Source of the DNA: Rhizobium sp. CC-YZS058
GTDB taxonomy: Bacteria; Pseudomonadota; Alphaproteobacteria; Rhizobiales; Rhizobiaceae
Direction of reading: 5' to 3'
DNA: 64,000 nt
NCBI RefSeq assembly: GCF_034720595.1
Contig: NZ_JAYESJ010000002.1
Coordinates: 1 to 64,000 of the forward strand
A program made the translations under genes and the position numbers. Numbering within the stretch: the stretch's first letter is position 1; each line of letters begins with the position of its first letter. A model generated the notes under the pieces. That model saw only the letters and a program-made list of their open reading frames with translations, had not been told where the DNA came from and did not search any database. This document shows positions 9,901 through 19,575 of this stretch, one piece after another.

Positions 9901-11990
9901 GCGCGAACATTGCGTTGATAAGCTGGATCGAGTTCGGCCGCAGCTTGGGCGGCGGCGAGCTTGGTACGGACTTCACCCGAGAGATATCCATCGGCTGTCT
10001 GCCACGATCCATCGGCCGGGTCACGGAAGATTGCCTCGCCGAGCTCGTCGACCACATCAGCGGGATCGTGGTGCAGCAACTCGGCGATATGGTCGATATC
10101 CACGTACCCGCGTTCGTTCAGCACGACAGCGAGCGCATCCGCAGGCGAAGTGATCGTCGGCGCTGCGGGCGGCGCGATTACGCGTTCGGAAAAGATCGGA
10201 CCGGGCTTTGCCGTGTCGGTCTCCAGATCGTAATCCTCGATTGACGCCACCAGCCAGCAATCGGGGTCGTCACGGAAGGGTACAAGATTCGGCTGGCGAT
10301 GGGTCTCCTTGACCCCGCCGGTCTCCGGATCCTCCTGGATCGAAACCGTCGTATGGTTGATCGGCCCGAAATCGCGGACAAAACTCGACCACGCGATACG
10401 CAACCGCACCTGAAGATCGCGCCAGGGGCGATCTGTCTCCTGCGCCTTCAGCACCTCGCGCACGCCGTCCCGGATCGGGATCAGCTTCGAGATGATCCGG
10501 ATATGCTTTTCCGAGATACCGTCCCCGGCGCGGCCCTTGCGGATCGTGACCGGCACAGCCGATCCGTCGAGCATCTGCATCAGGCCTTTCGACCGATCGA
10601 GGAAGAAGCTGCCCTCGCGAACAGGTGCGCCCTTCGGCTGCAGATCGACAATTTCGGCGAGTTCGTCTTCCAGATCGATGTCGATGGGCGTCGGCTCGCC
10701 GTCGTAGAGGTCGGCCGGCAGAAGCTCGACGGCAGCGGAAAGCGCAGCTTCGAGATCCTCCCCATCCCGAGGCCGGCATGTGTAGGTCTCGCCGAATGGG
10801 CCCGAGGTCAGTGCATGGGTGCCGAGGACGAAGTCGGGATGCCGGGCGAACCAGCGATTGATGCGGATCGCACCTTCTTCGTCGGTGGCCGGCCTGACAT
10901 CATCGACATCGAGCCACATCTGATCGCCTTCCGGCTCGCCCGGCTTGCGCTTGCGGAAGAAGAGGATGTCGACGACGACATCCGTACCGGCGCCGCGGCG
11001 GAAGCTGCCTTCGGGCAGGCGGATCGCGGCGACCAGGTCGGCCGACTTGGCGATATGCTCTCGCGCCGTCGTATCAGCCTTGTCCATCGTGCCATGTGAG
11101 GTCACGAAGGCGGCAACCGCGCCGGGCTTTAGGAGATCGATCGACCGGGCGATGAAGTAGTCGTGCAGGCGAAGGCCGAGCGACCGATAGGCTCGGTCCG
11201 ATCGGACAGTGCGATCGGAGAAGGGCGGGTTGCCGATGGCGAGATCGTAGATCGGCGCCAGATCGGTGCGGGCGAAGTCGCCATTGATGATCCGGGCCTT
11301 CGGCTGCAGCAAGCCGACGATGCGGGACGTGATCGGATCCAGCTCAATCCCGGTGACATAGGCGGTATCGCGATAATGCTCCGGCATCAGAGCCGGAAAC
11401 AGGCCCGTTCCGATGCCCGGTTCCAAAACCCGGCCACCGCGCCAGCCGAGTTTTGCGATCCCCGCCCAGATCGCCCTGATGATGAATTCTGGCGTGAAAT
11501 GCGCATATTGGGTGCAACGCGCGAGCGACGAATACTCTGCGTCGGAGACTGCGGTTTCAAGCGAGGAGCCAAGTTCGTCCCAACCCTGCCGGAAATCGAC
11601 CTCGCCCGGCCGGCGGAACATGCCATTGGCCAGCTCGCCAGCGCCGAAGCCGGTGAAGCGGATCAGCTGCGCCTGCTCCTTGGGCGTCGGCGGCCGATCC
11701 TGCTTTGCGATGCCGTCGGCGACGAGGATCGCCGCGACGTTAGCGCGGGCGCGATCCTTCCACGATGCACCCAGTTCGCGGTCGCCATCGAGATAGAAAT
11801 TTGCCCGAAGTCCTGCCCGCCGCACGGGGGTGGCAGCGACGGGCAGGGCAGGAGCCGGCGGCACTGGATCGGGATCGTCATCATTGGCGGCATCGGGTTG
11901 GAAACCGCCAAATGCGGTGACGCCCAGGCCCAGCCCGGATGAAAGGGCGCTCGAGCCGAACATGTCGAAAGTGAAGGGATCGTTGCTCAT
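6903..11990 (-). CDS. Giant methylase-helicase fusion (DarB-like)
   Basis: A 1695-residue cytoplasmic protein. The start at 11990 has AAAGGAGCC spaced 6 bases before the ATG. Residues about 180-260 are a class I methyltransferase with the SAM motif LEPGIGTG and the adenine-methylase motif NPPF. A superfamily 2, SNF2-like helicase follows: motif I AVGAGKT near 888, motif II DEAQ near 1045, motif III ASGTPITN, and motif VI QREGRIVRQGN near 1396. The last 200 residues are coiled and helical. The order of domains recalls phage P1 DarB and plasmid anti-restriction proteins, which act on incoming DNA. ArdC, TOPRIM and ParB-like neighbours support a role in plasmid establishment. Activity is inferred. 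Confidence 0.85.
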   Translation of the reverse strand: MSNDPFTFDMFGSSALSSGLGLGVTAFGGFQPDAANDDDPDPVPPAPALPVAATPVRRAGLRANFYLDGDRELGASWKDRARANVAAILVADGIAKQDRPPTPKEQAQLIRFTGFGAGELANGMFRRPGEVDFRQGWDELGSSLETAVSDAEYSSLARCTQYAHFTPEFIIRAIWAGIAKLGWRGGRVLEPGIGTGLFPALMPEHYRDTAYVTGIELDPITSRIVGLLQPKARIINGDFARTDLAPIYDLAIGNPPFSDRTVRSDRAYRSLGLRLHDYFIARSIDLLKPGAVAAFVTSHGTMDKADTTAREHIAKSADLVAAIRLPEGSFRRGAGTDVVVDILFFRKRKPGEPEGDQMWLDVDDVRPATDEEGAIRINRWFARHPDFVLGTHALTSGPFGETYTCRPRDGEDLEAALSAAVELLPADLYDGEPTPIDIDLEDELAEIVDLQPKGAPVREGSFFLDRSKGLMQMLDGSAVPVTIRKGRAGDGISEKHIRIISKLIPIRDGVREVLKAQETDRPWRDLQVRLRIAWSSFVRDFGPINHTTVSIQEDPETGGVKETHRQPNLVPFRDDPDCWLVASIEDYDLETDTAKPGPIFSERVIAPPAAPTITSPADALAVVLNERGYVDIDHIAELLHHDPADVVDELGEAIFRDPADGSWQTADGYLSGEVRTKLAAAQAAAELDPAYQRNVRALTDVQPADLRPSDITARLGAPWIPAADVVAFVKEKMEADICIHHMPELGSWTVEARQLGYSAAGTSEWGTSRRHAGDLLADALNSRVPQIFDVFRDVDGERRVLNVVDTEAARDKLQRIKQAFQDWVWTDPDRTDRLARDYNDRFNNIAPRKFDGSHLKLPGASGAFVLYGHQKRGIWRIIADGSTYLAHAVGAGKTMTMAAAIMEQRRLGLIAKAMLVVPSHCLAQAAREFLALYPNARILVADETNFTKDKRARFLSRAATATWDAIITTHSAFRFIAVPSAFEQEMIQDELQLYEDLLTKVDSEDRVSRKRLERLKEGLQERLEGLATRKDDLLTISEIGVDQIVVDEAQEFRKLSFATNMSTLKGIDPNGSQRAWDLYVKSRYIETRNPGRALVLASGTPITNTLGEMFSIQRLLGHEALAERGLHEFDAWASCFGDTTTELEIQPSGKYKPVSRFASFVNVPELISMFRSFADVVMPDDLRQYVKVPNISTGRRQILTAKPTALFKSYQKMLDGRIKAIEEREGPAKPGDDILLSVITDGRHAAIDLRLVMPAADNEVDNKLNLLVRNAHRIWTETGQAIYRRPDGKDFDLPGAAQMIFSDLGTINVEKTRGFSAYRFIRDELIRLGVPGSQIAFMQDHKKTEAKQRLFGDVRAGKVRFLIGSSETMGTGVNAQLRLKALHHLDVPWLPSQIEQREGRIVRQGNQHDEVDIFAYATEGSLDASMWQNNERKARFIAAALSGDTSIRRLEDVGEGAANQFAMAKAIASGDERLMQKAGLEADIARLERLRAAHEDDQYAVRRQMRDAEREIEVSTRRIGEIGEDIKRLRPTTGDAFTMKVLGQDHTERKEAGRALMKEILTLLRLQQEGEVHLATIGGFDLVYEGERFGKGDGYRYETLLQRTGADYEIDLAITVTPLGAVSRLEHALDGFDEEQRQYRRRLEDARHRLASYQSRDGGTFAFAQELSNKRRQFREIETMLAADTDASASQSLAA

Positions 11991-12083
11991 AGGAAAGGCT
12001 CCTTTAAAAATTGGGATGAGCGCCAACGTCCGGTCGGAGACCCGACCGGCTGCAGCGCAGATTTTGCGGAGATGAGATCTGGC

Positions 12084-12689
12084 TCAGGCGGCCAGAATTG
12101 AGGGGAGGTGGCGCAGATGCACCGGCAGCTTGGCCGCGATTTCGTCGTCGGTCAGCGTATCGAGCACCTTCAGGAGAGTGCCTTCCTTGCCGCCATAGAG
12201 CATGATCGTCCGATGGCCCTGCATGGGCTTGGGCCAGCGGGAGCCGGCATAGCCACGATAGTCGTCCGCGGTGGTACTCCAGATATGCTCAAGCCGTTCT
12301 TCGCGGCTCATCGCCCGGACCGGCCGGGTTTCGCGGTCGAGGATCGCAGACCGCATCGCCTCGACCGAATTTTGATCGGCGAGGTCGCAATACGTATGAA
12401 AGTAACGGACGGTGTCATCGATCCGCATCGCGTAGAACACCGACGTCACGGAACCCGTCATGAACTCGCGCATCGCAAAGATCGGCCCCCGCATCCACAG
12501 CGGCGGCAGGATTTCTAGCATGTAAGTGTAGGAGGTCTCATCGATTTCGAACCATTCGCCGGAATAGGTGGCGGACTGATCACTTTCAAAACGATCTGGA
12601 CGCTTGGCGTGCCGGTCGAACATACGGAACATGTCGGCGCGCTTGGCCACACCCTGAAACACTTTGCGGGGAAGGGATATCGAAGTCAT
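12084..12689 (-). CDS. DUF1419-like protein
   Basis: 201 residues from the ATG at 12689, which is preceded by GAAAGGACC. The text MFDRHAKRPDRFESDQSATY followed by GEWFEIDETSYTYMLEILPP and MRGPIFAMREF matches my memory of the DUF1419 group of rhizobial plasmid proteins. No catalytic site, signal or membrane span is visible. It precedes the methylase-helicase by about 90 bases on the same strand, so probably belongs to the same transcript. Confidence 0.7.
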   Translation of the reverse strand: MTSISLPRKVFQGVAKRADMFRMFDRHAKRPDRFESDQSATYSGEWFEIDETSYTYMLEILPPLWMRGPIFAMREFMTGSVTSVFYAMRIDDTVRYFHTYCDLADQNSVEAMRSAILDRETRPVRAMSREERLEHIWSTTADDYRGYAGSRWPKPMQGHRTIMLYGGKEGTLLKVLDTLTDDEIAAKLPVHLRHLPSILAA

Positions 12690-12762
12690 CAGCCTGGTCC
12701 TTTCGGGGTTTGAGGACCGAAGGCAGCAATGTCGTTTCGACCTCACCATTCTCTTCAGTCCT

Positions 12763-13791
12763 TCATGACCCCTCCCGAGCGGCCGGCCTCGCGTCCGGGC
12801 GGGTCAAGGGCCGGCCTTGGCCGGGCGAAGCCTCCCTTGATGCGGCCGGCGCGCATGCGGCAGGCCTCATCTTCTTCTCCATTTTCTTTTCCTGTCTCTC
12901 CTTTTCTCTATTCTGCAAAACTTCGTTCCAGTCGTCCGCCGGCGGACGTAGCCGCTGCCAGTTGCAGCCGGACGCCTCAGCGAGTGCACGCAATCGCTCT
13001 GCGTAGACGTCCCCTTGGGAATTGGCATCCGTCGCGGCCACGAGTGTCAGTCCCGGCCGCTCAGCGAGTTCGCAAAGCGCGGCATCTGTCGCCGGTGACC
13101 ACCCGCCGCCGGTGCTGAGATAGACTGTTCCCTCCCGCGAACCCTCGAGTGCTGCGAGGCTCATCGCGTCGATCGCGGCCTCGGTGATGCAAAGACGGTT
13201 GGCGTCAGACGGGCCGAACCGGAACAGAAGCTTGGAGCCCCCGGTCGAGAACCCGCGCCATTCGGGCCCTCGCTCTTCCCAGCCGACCACACTGCCATCA
13301 ACCTGAACATGGGCGGCCCACATGCTTCCAAAGGGACCTTCTCGCAGGATGTCTTCCCGAATGGCCTGCCGGACTATGGCAGGCGGGATTGAGCGCTCCC
13401 AAGACAGATAACGCCACGCGCCCGATCCGGGCGAAGGCGAGCGCCGGCATCGCCAACGGTCACCAATGGCCTCGTCTGATACTGCAGACCGCGACGGACG
13501 CCATTCCGGCCGTGAAAGCTGAAACCCGACCAGCGCTGCGATAGCGTCCGCAGCGGCTGGGAACGTGGTTTTCTTGAGAACCATCGCGAGGCCGAACACG
13601 TCACCCTTCTCGTCACCCAGCGGATCGAACCAGCCTCGGCCCCCATGGGTCACGACAATGATGTTGCCACCATGCCGGTATTTGACGGCGCGACGCGTGC
13701 TTTCTTTCATATCTATTTCGTATCCAGCCTGCTCCAGGAGGGCTTCACAACTGACTCTGGCGCGCAGCGCCTCTAGTTCTTCTCGTCTCAT
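12763..13791 (-). CDS. TOPRIM-domain (DUF3991-like) primase-type protein
   Basis: 342 residues. The N-terminal 100 residues (ALLEQAGYEIDMKESTRRAV, then VKYRHGGNIIVV and GDEKGDVFGL) resemble the domain found before TOPRIM in plasmid TraC/DnaG-like proteins. The TOPRIM part follows, with LCITEAAIDAMSLAAL carrying the conserved glutamate and LVAATDANSQGD carrying the aspartates that bind metal. The last 45 residues are lysine-, alanine- and proline-rich. Such proteins may prime or nick DNA during plasmid transfer. It opens the minus-strand block with the DUF1419-like and methylase-helicase genes. Confidence 0.8.
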   Translation of the reverse strand: MRREELEALRARVSCEALLEQAGYEIDMKESTRRAVKYRHGGNIIVVTHGGRGWFDPLGDEKGDVFGLAMVLKKTTFPAAADAIAALVGFQLSRPEWRPSRSAVSDEAIGDRWRCRRSPSPGSGAWRYLSWERSIPPAIVRQAIREDILREGPFGSMWAAHVQVDGSVVGWEERGPEWRGFSTGGSKLLFRFGPSDANRLCITEAAIDAMSLAALEGSREGTVYLSTGGGWSPATDAALCELAERPGLTLVAATDANSQGDVYAERLRALAEASGCNWQRLRPPADDWNEVLQNREKERQEKKMEKKMRPAACAPAASREASPGQGRPLTRPDARPAAREGS

Positions 13792-13975
13792 GTTTTCTTC
13801 GGCCGCACGGCGGCCGTCCCTTCTTCATTCCCGCAATCTGCGGGCCACCTCTGTCCCGCCGTGAAGAGCGGAGGGGGCAAGGGCGCAGCGCGCAACTGAC
13901 AAAAGTTGCAGCAGAGCGCTGCGGCGGAGCTTCCCTTGCGGCCGACAGGTCGCCAGCGGCAGGAATTGGCGGGTC

Positions 13976-14167
13976 TCAATGAGACCCGCGGGGGAAGTAT
14001 TCATGCACGATCTCAAGATCGTCTTCGTCATCGAGTTCGTCGGACGGAAGGACGCCGAATTCGTCGCCGGATTTGAACAAGGTAATCGGGACCATCAGGT
14101 TGTTGCAGAGGTGGAAGGCGTGAGACTGGGCGAGAGAAAGATCGTGTGCCATCTTGAGGTGCTCCAT
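13976..14167 (-). CDS. Small acidic hypothetical protein, 63 residues
   Basis: Reads MEHLKMAHDLSLAQSHAFHL, then CNNLMVPITLFKSGDEFGVL and an acidic end (DELDDEDDLEIVHEYF). The sequence is protein-like and has no long competing frame. It lies upstream of the TOPRIM gene on the same strand, so may lead that transcript. No function is evident. Confidence 0.5.
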   Translation of the reverse strand: MEHLKMAHDLSLAQSHAFHLCNNLMVPITLFKSGDEFGVLPSDELDDEDDLEIVHEYFPRGSH

Positions 14168-14540
14168 CCGAAGCGGGCCAATTCCCGCTGATGGCTCCTC
14201 GAAGGAACAGGGACGGTCGCGATCACCGCGGAGACGAAGACGGAGCGGCGGCAGCTTGCTAGCCGACCCCTTGAGGGTTGATCGACGGAGATCCGAACCT
14301 GGTCCAGGACGCCATCACATGAAGCGGGATTGGTGTGCCTCCGGTGTTGCACAGAGCTGGCGCACGATCGATATCAAGGCGTAGCTCCCTTCGCTCAAAC
14401 CGAGCGTATCAGAGGGACGCCAAAAAATCAGAAAAGCGAACTCATGCGGCGCATCTCGCAGCGAGTGCAGGCTTACGATGCGAAGCAACAGAAGTAGACA
14501 ACGCCTATCCCCTTTCAAATGCTCTGATGACGTCGCGTCT
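14168..14540. other. Gene-free stretch
   Basis: About 370 bases between the small acidic gene and the patatin-like lipoprotein. Short open frames on both strands do not read as proteins. No terminator, repeat or known RNA was recognised. Confidence 0.4.
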
Positions 14541-15767
14541 TTACTGAATGGGGTCCGACGCAGCGACAGTGTCACTTACTGGTTGACTGCCAGTATCACT
14601 CGAGAACACCGGACGATCATGCCAAACCTTGCCCTCCATCGTAAGGCTGTAGCCTCTCTGGTAGACTGTCTGCATATAGGTCTGGTTGAACGGATCCAGA
14701 ACCGAGTATGGCACTTGCTGATCAATCGACGCGACCTTGAAGTCGCTTTTGGATCGCTGTGCAAAGTTGTACAGGGCGAGCAGACCTTGCCGCGTCTGCG
14801 ATTTTACCATCGCAGCATACGCCCTGCCAATCACTGGCAATGTTCGATTGTTCACGGTCGCGAACTCCGGGATCAAGGCGTTGTTGACAATGACGTTGAT
14901 GTGAAAGCGCTTGGCCCCAGGCAGCCGGATGCGGGCGTCGGTCAAAGTGTCTTCCGGGAGCGTGAAGAATTGCATTGAGCTTCCGCCGTCGGAATGCATC
15001 TCCTCAATGTTGGTATCGCCCGCCCTGGCTCTAATCATCACGGCAGGAAATACGCCAGGGATTGATGCGGATGCCAGAAGCACGTTCTGGAAAAGGGCGA
15101 CAGCATCTGGTCGGCCACTGTTTGCAATGGCTCCCATGTTCCAGGTCACCGGTCTCTGCGCGTCCAGATTTGTGGTGACAACGAATAGGCGCCGCCCCTT
15201 GCGATGCTCTGTTGCGATCTCGTCAAGCAACGAACGAGTGACATGCCGCTCAACCATTCGCCGCAAAGCTTGTCCCTTCAGGACACTTGCACCCAAAAGT
15301 CCCCCAGTCTTCCAGTTGAAATCGACGAGATCCCGAGCGCCGTCGCCGACGTAGAGCTCTTTGAGTGTTTCGTCATATCGGGAACCCAGGAAGGCAAAAG
15401 GAGCGATTAACGCACCGGTACTAACGCCGGTGACCACCTCAAATTCCGGGCGGTCTCCTCGTTTCGTCCAAGCGGAAAGAACGCCCACTGAAAACGCCCC
15501 GCCCGAGCCACCGCCAGATAAAGCCAACAGATGTACATCTTCGGACGCAGTCCCCACCAGCCATTGCGCAGGAGACGCAATGCTCTGAGGCGGAGCATCA
15601 GCAAATGCCCGCATGCCTTCGAAGCCCGGCACCTGTGCAGTTTGAACACGAGCGACATCATAGGCCGAACGCTGCGCCGTGGCACATCCGGCTAACACCA
15701 TCGCCAGGCATAGGACGATGAGAAGAGTTGGCCGGCAACAGCCTCGAACAAGTGGAGAAGACAGCAT
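14541..15767 (-). CDS. Patatin-like phospholipase lipoprotein
   Basis: 408 residues. Residues 1-28 are a lipoprotein signal, with the hydrophobic run LLIVLCLAMVLAGC ending in the LAGC lipobox, so the protein should be anchored to a membrane after export. The patatin fold is shown by the oxyanion loop GGGSGGAF (about 85-92), the nucleophile motif GVSTG and the catalytic aspartate in SDGG. Patatin proteins hydrolyse acyl lipids through a Ser-Asp dyad. It stands alone with about 350 gene-free bases upstream. Whether it acts on host or self lipids cannot be judged. Confidence 0.85.
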   Translation of the reverse strand: MLSSPLVRGCCRPTLLIVLCLAMVLAGCATAQRSAYDVARVQTAQVPGFEGMRAFADAPPQSIASPAQWLVGTASEDVHLLALSGGGSGGAFSVGVLSAWTKRGDRPEFEVVTGVSTGALIAPFAFLGSRYDETLKELYVGDGARDLVDFNWKTGGLLGASVLKGQALRRMVERHVTRSLLDEIATEHRKGRRLFVVTTNLDAQRPVTWNMGAIANSGRPDAVALFQNVLLASASIPGVFPAVMIRARAGDTNIEEMHSDGGSSMQFFTLPEDTLTDARIRLPGAKRFHINVIVNNALIPEFATVNNRTLPVIGRAYAAMVKSQTRQGLLALYNFAQRSKSDFKVASIDQQVPYSVLDPFNQTYMQTVYQRGYSLTMEGKVWHDRPVFSSDTGSQPVSDTVAASDPIQ

Positions 15768-16113
15768 TAGGCAAAACCCTCAAGGGGGTCGTAACCCTCC
15801 CGCGAACATGGACACTGAGCAGGATGCTGTCGCTTTGCTTGTAGGTTTTATTGTGGCGCTTGCAGTCGCAACGAATGTGCAATGTGCTTTCACATGCTGA
15901 CAGCGACCAATCGACAAAATCTAATTTTTCTTGTTATATTTCAATATTTTATAAAAAATCAGATAATCTTTATTATGGAACAACTGCATCGAAGTTAAGC
16001 GTTATCGGGGCGGTTGGGCCACTATGGCTCGCTACACGCAACGTCGCGCGCCTCGCGAAAACCATCCATTTTCACTCTCAGCGCGCGCTGCGACGTAGGT
16101 TCGACTGACCGCC
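15768..16113. other. AT-rich intergenic region
   Basis: Upstream of the lipoprotein gene. The part at 15915-15980 is strikingly AT-rich compared with its surroundings and has alternating A and T runs. It may carry promoters or mark a junction of transferred DNA. No gene is seen. Confidence 0.4.
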
Positions 16114-16545
16114 TCAACTCGGCTGTGCGGTGAGACCCATCGCTTCCACACCAGAGATTGCCGCGATCTCGTCATTATCTGAGGTGTCGCCTGTCACGCC
16201 TACAGCACCGAGCAACTCACCAGGCTGGTTTCGAACTAGGATGCCTCCGGGGACCGGCACGATATTTCCATTGGAAACTGCCGTGAGTCCAATGATAAAA
16301 TGCGGGCGTTCCTGCGCTACGTTTTCGAGCCAGCGCGAGCCGAACCCTACGGCAAGTGCACCGTAAGCCTTGCCGAAAGCAATCTCAAAACGCAGCATGG
16401 ATGCACCGTCCTGTTTCTGAAATGCGAGGAGATGTCCACCTGCGTCCAGTACCGCCACACTTAGCGGCTTAAAACCTCTATCCCTCGCGAAGGAGAATGT
16501 GTTCTCGATGAGCGCGTTGGCTATGGACAGGTTAAGCTTGGTCAT
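16114..16545 (-). CDS. HbpS/GlcG-family protein (DUF336)
   Basis: 143 residues, normal for this small cytoplasmic or secreted family. It has the typical pattern: PLSVAVLDAGGHLLAFQKQD near the N-terminus, then SMLRFEIAFGKAYGALAVGF, PVPGGILV and GAVGVTGDTSDNDE. Members bind haem or cobalamin-like ligands or sit beside glycolate and other oxidases; the exact role is usually unknown. Here it follows the dadA remnant on the same strand, suggesting it was part of an amino-acid oxidation operon that the IS21 element disrupted. Confidence 0.8.
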   Translation of the reverse strand: MTKLNLSIANALIENTFSFARDRGFKPLSVAVLDAGGHLLAFQKQDGASMLRFEIAFGKAYGALAVGFGSRWLENVAQERPHFIIGLTAVSNGNIVPVPGGILVRNQPGELLGAVGVTGDTSDNDEIAAISGVEAMGLTAQPS

Positions 16546-16666
16546 TTTGTCTCCTTATAGATGCCTTCGGCGCGCTGATGGTGGTATCGCGACCGGTGTA
16601 CTTAAGGATAGATCGCACAGCATCTTCAACGGAAGGCTCTGAAGATCGTTCACTGGCGACTCGTGT

Positions 16667-17111
16667 TCAAGCAACTCGGGCAGTTCCTGCCAAATTGCCA
16701 GCGACAACATCAGCCAAAAGCTCCGATGTCGCTGCCGACAATGTCCATCCCAAGTGGCCATGCCCGGTGTTGTAGAAGATGCCAGGAAGGCGGCCTTTGC
16801 CAACCCGTGGCATCATGTTTGGCATCATCGGGCGCAACCCTGCCCAAGGAACTACCTTACTGGTGGTGACGGTGGGGAATAGCAATCGGGTCCACTCCAC
16901 CAAAGGCTTTATCCGATCATCTCTGATGTCGAGATTGAAACCGTTGATTTCAGCTGTGCCGGCAACACGAAGTCGATCATCCCCTAACCGGCTTGTTACG
17001 ATTTTCGCTCGGTCGTCGAGCAAACTGACCCAAGGCGCGGCCGATTTCGCCTTCTCGTCGTCAAGCTGAACCGTGATCGAATATCCCTTCACCGGGTAAA
17101 TGTTCACGCGG
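16667..17111 (-). pseudogene. dadA: D-amino-acid dehydrogenase (dadA-like), C-terminal remnant
   Basis: About 147 residues of a DadA-type FAD enzyme remain, from VNIYPVKGYSITVQL to LADVVAGNLAGTARVA. This is the C-terminal third, with the family-typical segment WAGLRPMMPNMMPRVGKGRL and the flavin-contact end NTGHGHLGWTLS. The FAD-binding N-terminus is missing; the frame runs into the IS21 terminus at 17112, which supplies about 20 foreign residues and a spurious ATG. The product cannot be a working dehydrogenase. The missing half is not present on the other side of the element. Confidence 0.85.
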
Positions 17112-17143
17112 TGTTGATTTGCACTGAGAGCTGACCCGGGATT
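17111..17143 (+). repeat. IS21 left terminal inverted repeat
   Basis: Starts GTGTTGATTTGCACTG and is perfectly repeated in inverted form at 19576-19608. The element proper probably starts at the TG at 17112. Confidence 0.9.
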
Positions 17144-17214
17144 GCGGGAAATTATCACTGAGATTTGACCCATGTTTCAATCATCCCTCGCGAGGTTTCG
17201 GCGGGGGCTCTGGA

Positions 17215-18750
17215 GTGATCGACATGGCGTTACTAAGCGTAATCCGACGCTGGCATTTTCGAGAGCATCTATCGATCCGGGAGATTTGCCGCAGGACCGG
17301 CCTGTCCCGGAACACTGTCCGCAAATACCTGCGGCTGGACGGCGTGGAGCCGAAATTCAAGGTCCCCGAGCGACCGAGCAAGCTTGATCCGTTCGCGGAT
17401 CGGCTGTCGGCCTGGCTGAAGACGGAATCGAAGAAGGGCCGCAAGCAGAAGCGTACCCTGAAGCAGCTCCATACCGACCTGGTAAGCCTCGGCTATGACG
17501 GTTCCTATTGCCGAGTTGCAGCCTTTGCCCGCGAATGGAAGGCAGACCGGCAGAGGGAATTCCAGACGACAGGGCGCGGAACGTTCGTGCCTCTGGCCTT
17601 CGAACCGGGCGAAGCGTTCCAGTTCGACTGGTCAGAAGACTGGGCGATCATCGGCAATGAGCGCACCAAGCTGCAGGTGGCGCATACGAAGCTGAGCTAC
17701 AGCCGCGCCTTCATTGTTCGGGCCTATCTCCTCCAGACGCATGAGATGCTGTTCGATGCCCATAATCATGCATTCCGGGTCTTCGGGGGTATCCCCGGCC
17801 GCGGCATCTACGACAACATGCGAACGGCAATCGATAAGGTCGGACGTGGTAAGGAGCGCGACGTCAATGTCCGTTTCCTGGCGATGGCCAGCCACTATGT
17901 GTTCGAGCCCGAATTCTGCAATCCCGCGTCTGGTTGGGAGAAAGGGCAGGTCGAGAAGAATGTTCAGGATGCGCGTCATCGCTTCTTCCAACCTGTTCCG
18001 CGCTTTCCATCATTGGATGCCCTGAACGACTGGCTGGAGCTCCGATGCAAGGAGTTCTGGGCAAAGACGCCGCACGGACAGATGCGCGGCACCGTCGCCG
18101 ATATATGGGCTGAGGAAGCTCTGGCGCTGATGCCTGTTACCCGGCCGTTCGACGGCTTCGTCGAATATACGAAGCGGGTCACGCCAACCTGCCTCGTCCA
18201 TCTGGAGCGCAATCGCTACAGCGTCCCGGCATCCTTCGCCAATCGACCGGTGAGTTTGCGGGTCTATCCGGATCGTGTCGTGATCGCTGCGGAGGGCCAG
18301 ATCGTCTGCGAGCATCGTCGCGTCATCGATCGTTCTCATGATCGGCCGGGACAGACGATCTACGACTGGCGGCACTATCTGGCGGTGGTGCAACGCAAAC
18401 CAGGCGCTCTACGCAATGGTGCGCCCTTCATCGAGCTACCGGACGCATTCCGGACCTTGCAGCAATATCTATTGAAGAAGCCGGGTGGCGACCGGGAGAT
18501 GGTCGATATCCTTGCCCTTGTTCTCCAGCACGACGAACAGGCCGTGCTGTCGGCGGTCGACATGGCGCTGAAGTCCGGCGTTCCGACCAAGACCCACGTG
18601 CTGAACCTGCTGCATCGCCTCGTCGACGGTAAATCCTTCACACCACCGACCGTCGACGCGCCTCAGGCCCTGACGCTCACCAACGAGCCAAAGGCCAATG
18701 TCGAGCGATACGATACCTTGAGAAAGACGGAGGTTCGCCATGCGTCATAA
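17215..18750 (+). CDS. istA: IS21-family transposase IstA
   Basis: 511 residues, the usual length. A helix-turn-helix lies near the start ([20 protein letters not shown]). The DDE integrase core shows D in FQFDWSED, D in IYDNMRTAI and E in [16 protein letters not shown] at 17215 or an ATG at 17224 may be the start. It overlaps istB by 11 bases, allowing coupled translation. Nothing suggests it is broken, so the element may be mobile. Confidence 0.95.
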   Translation: MIDMALLSVIRRWHFREHLSIREICRRTGLSRNTVRKYLRLDGVEPKFKVPERPSKLDPFADRLSAWLKTESKKGRKQKRTLKQLHTDLVSLGYDGSYCRVAAFAREWKADRQREFQTTGRGTFVPLAFEPGEAFQFDWSEDWAIIGNERTKLQVAHTKLSYSRAFIVRAYLLQTHEMLFDAHNHAFRVFGGIPGRGIYDNMRTAIDKVGRGKERDVNVRFLAMASHYVFEPEFCNPASGWEKGQVEKNVQDARHRFFQPVPRFPSLDALNDWLELRCKEFWAKTPHGQMRGTVADIWAEEALALMPVTRPFDGFVEYTKRVTPTCLVHLERNRYSVPASFANRPVSLRVYPDRVVIAAEGQIVCEHRRVIDRSHDRPGQTIYDWRHYLAVVQRKPGALRNGAPFIELPDAFRTLQQYLLKKPGGDREMVDILALVLQHDEQAVLSAVDMALKSGVPTKTHVLNLLHRLVDGKSFTPPTVDAPQALTLTNEPKANVERYDTLRKTEVRHAS

Positions 18751-19552
18751 TCCGGCAAGCGGCGCTATCGTCATCATGCTGCGGCAGTTGAAGATGCACG
18801 GCATGGCCCAGGCCGTCGGCGAACTCACCGAGCAGGGATCGCCAGCGTTCGAGGCCGCCATCCCGATCCTGTCGCAGCTCCTCAAGGCCGAGACCGCGGA
18901 ACGTGAAGTGCGATCGACGGCCTACCAGCTGAAGACGGCACGCTTTCCAGCCTATCGTGATCTGAACGGCTTCGACTTCACCAGCAGTGAGATCAACGAG
19001 GCGCTGGTCCGTCAGCTTCATCGTTGCGACTTCCTCGACGAGGCCAACAACATCGTCCTCGTCGGCGGTCCCGGCACGGGCAAGACGCATGTCGCCACGG
19101 CCATCGGTGTCCAGGCCATCGAACATCATCACAAGCGGGTTCGGTTCTTCTCGACCGTGGAGCTAGTCAATGCGCTGGAGCAAGAGAAGTCCCAAGGTCG
19201 CCCAGGCCAGATCGCCAACCGCCTGGCACACTCCGATCTCGTCATCCTCGACGAGCTCGGCTACCTGCCGTTCAGTGCTTCAGGCGGTGCGCTGCTGTTC
19301 CATCTGCTGAGCAAACTCTACGAGCACACGAGCGTCATCATCACCACCAACCTGAGCTTCAGCGAATGGGCCAGCGTCTTCGGTGATGCCAAGATGACCA
19401 CCGCGCTGCTCGACCGTCTCACGCATCATTGCCACATCCTCGAAACCGGAAACGACAGCTTCCGCTTCAAAAACAGTTCGGCCCATGAGCCCAAAACGAC
19501 GAAGGAGAAACGTAGGAACTTGACCACGACCGCAGACCCGAAACATACCTAA
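18740..19552 (+). CDS. istB: IS21-family helper ATPase IstB
   Basis: 270 residues of a DnaA/DnaC-like AAA+ ATPase. Walker A is GGPGTGKT, Walker B is [12 protein letters not shown], and the sensor region is [13 protein letters not shown]. IstB loads on target DNA and directs IstA. The frame is complete and ends within about 50 bases of the right terminal repeat. Confidence 0.95.
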   Translation: MRHNPASGAIVIMLRQLKMHGMAQAVGELTEQGSPAFEAAIPILSQLLKAETAEREVRSTAYQLKTARFPAYRDLNGFDFTSSEINEALVRQLHRCDFLDEANNIVLVGGPGTGKTHVATAIGVQAIEHHHKRVRFFSTVELVNALEQEKSQGRPGQIANRLAHSDLVILDELGYLPFSASGGALLFHLLSKLYEHTSVIITTNLSFSEWASVFGDAKMTTALLDRLTHHCHILETGNDSFRFKNSSAHEPKTTKEKRRNLTTTADPKHT

Positions 19553-19575
19553 TAGGCGGGTCACTTCTCGGCGCA

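Noticed and set aside
14095..14352. Minus-strand 85-residue frame upstream of the small acidic gene
   Set aside because: It overlaps the small acidic gene in another frame and reads as serine- and arginine-rich low-complexity text with no ribosome site seen.
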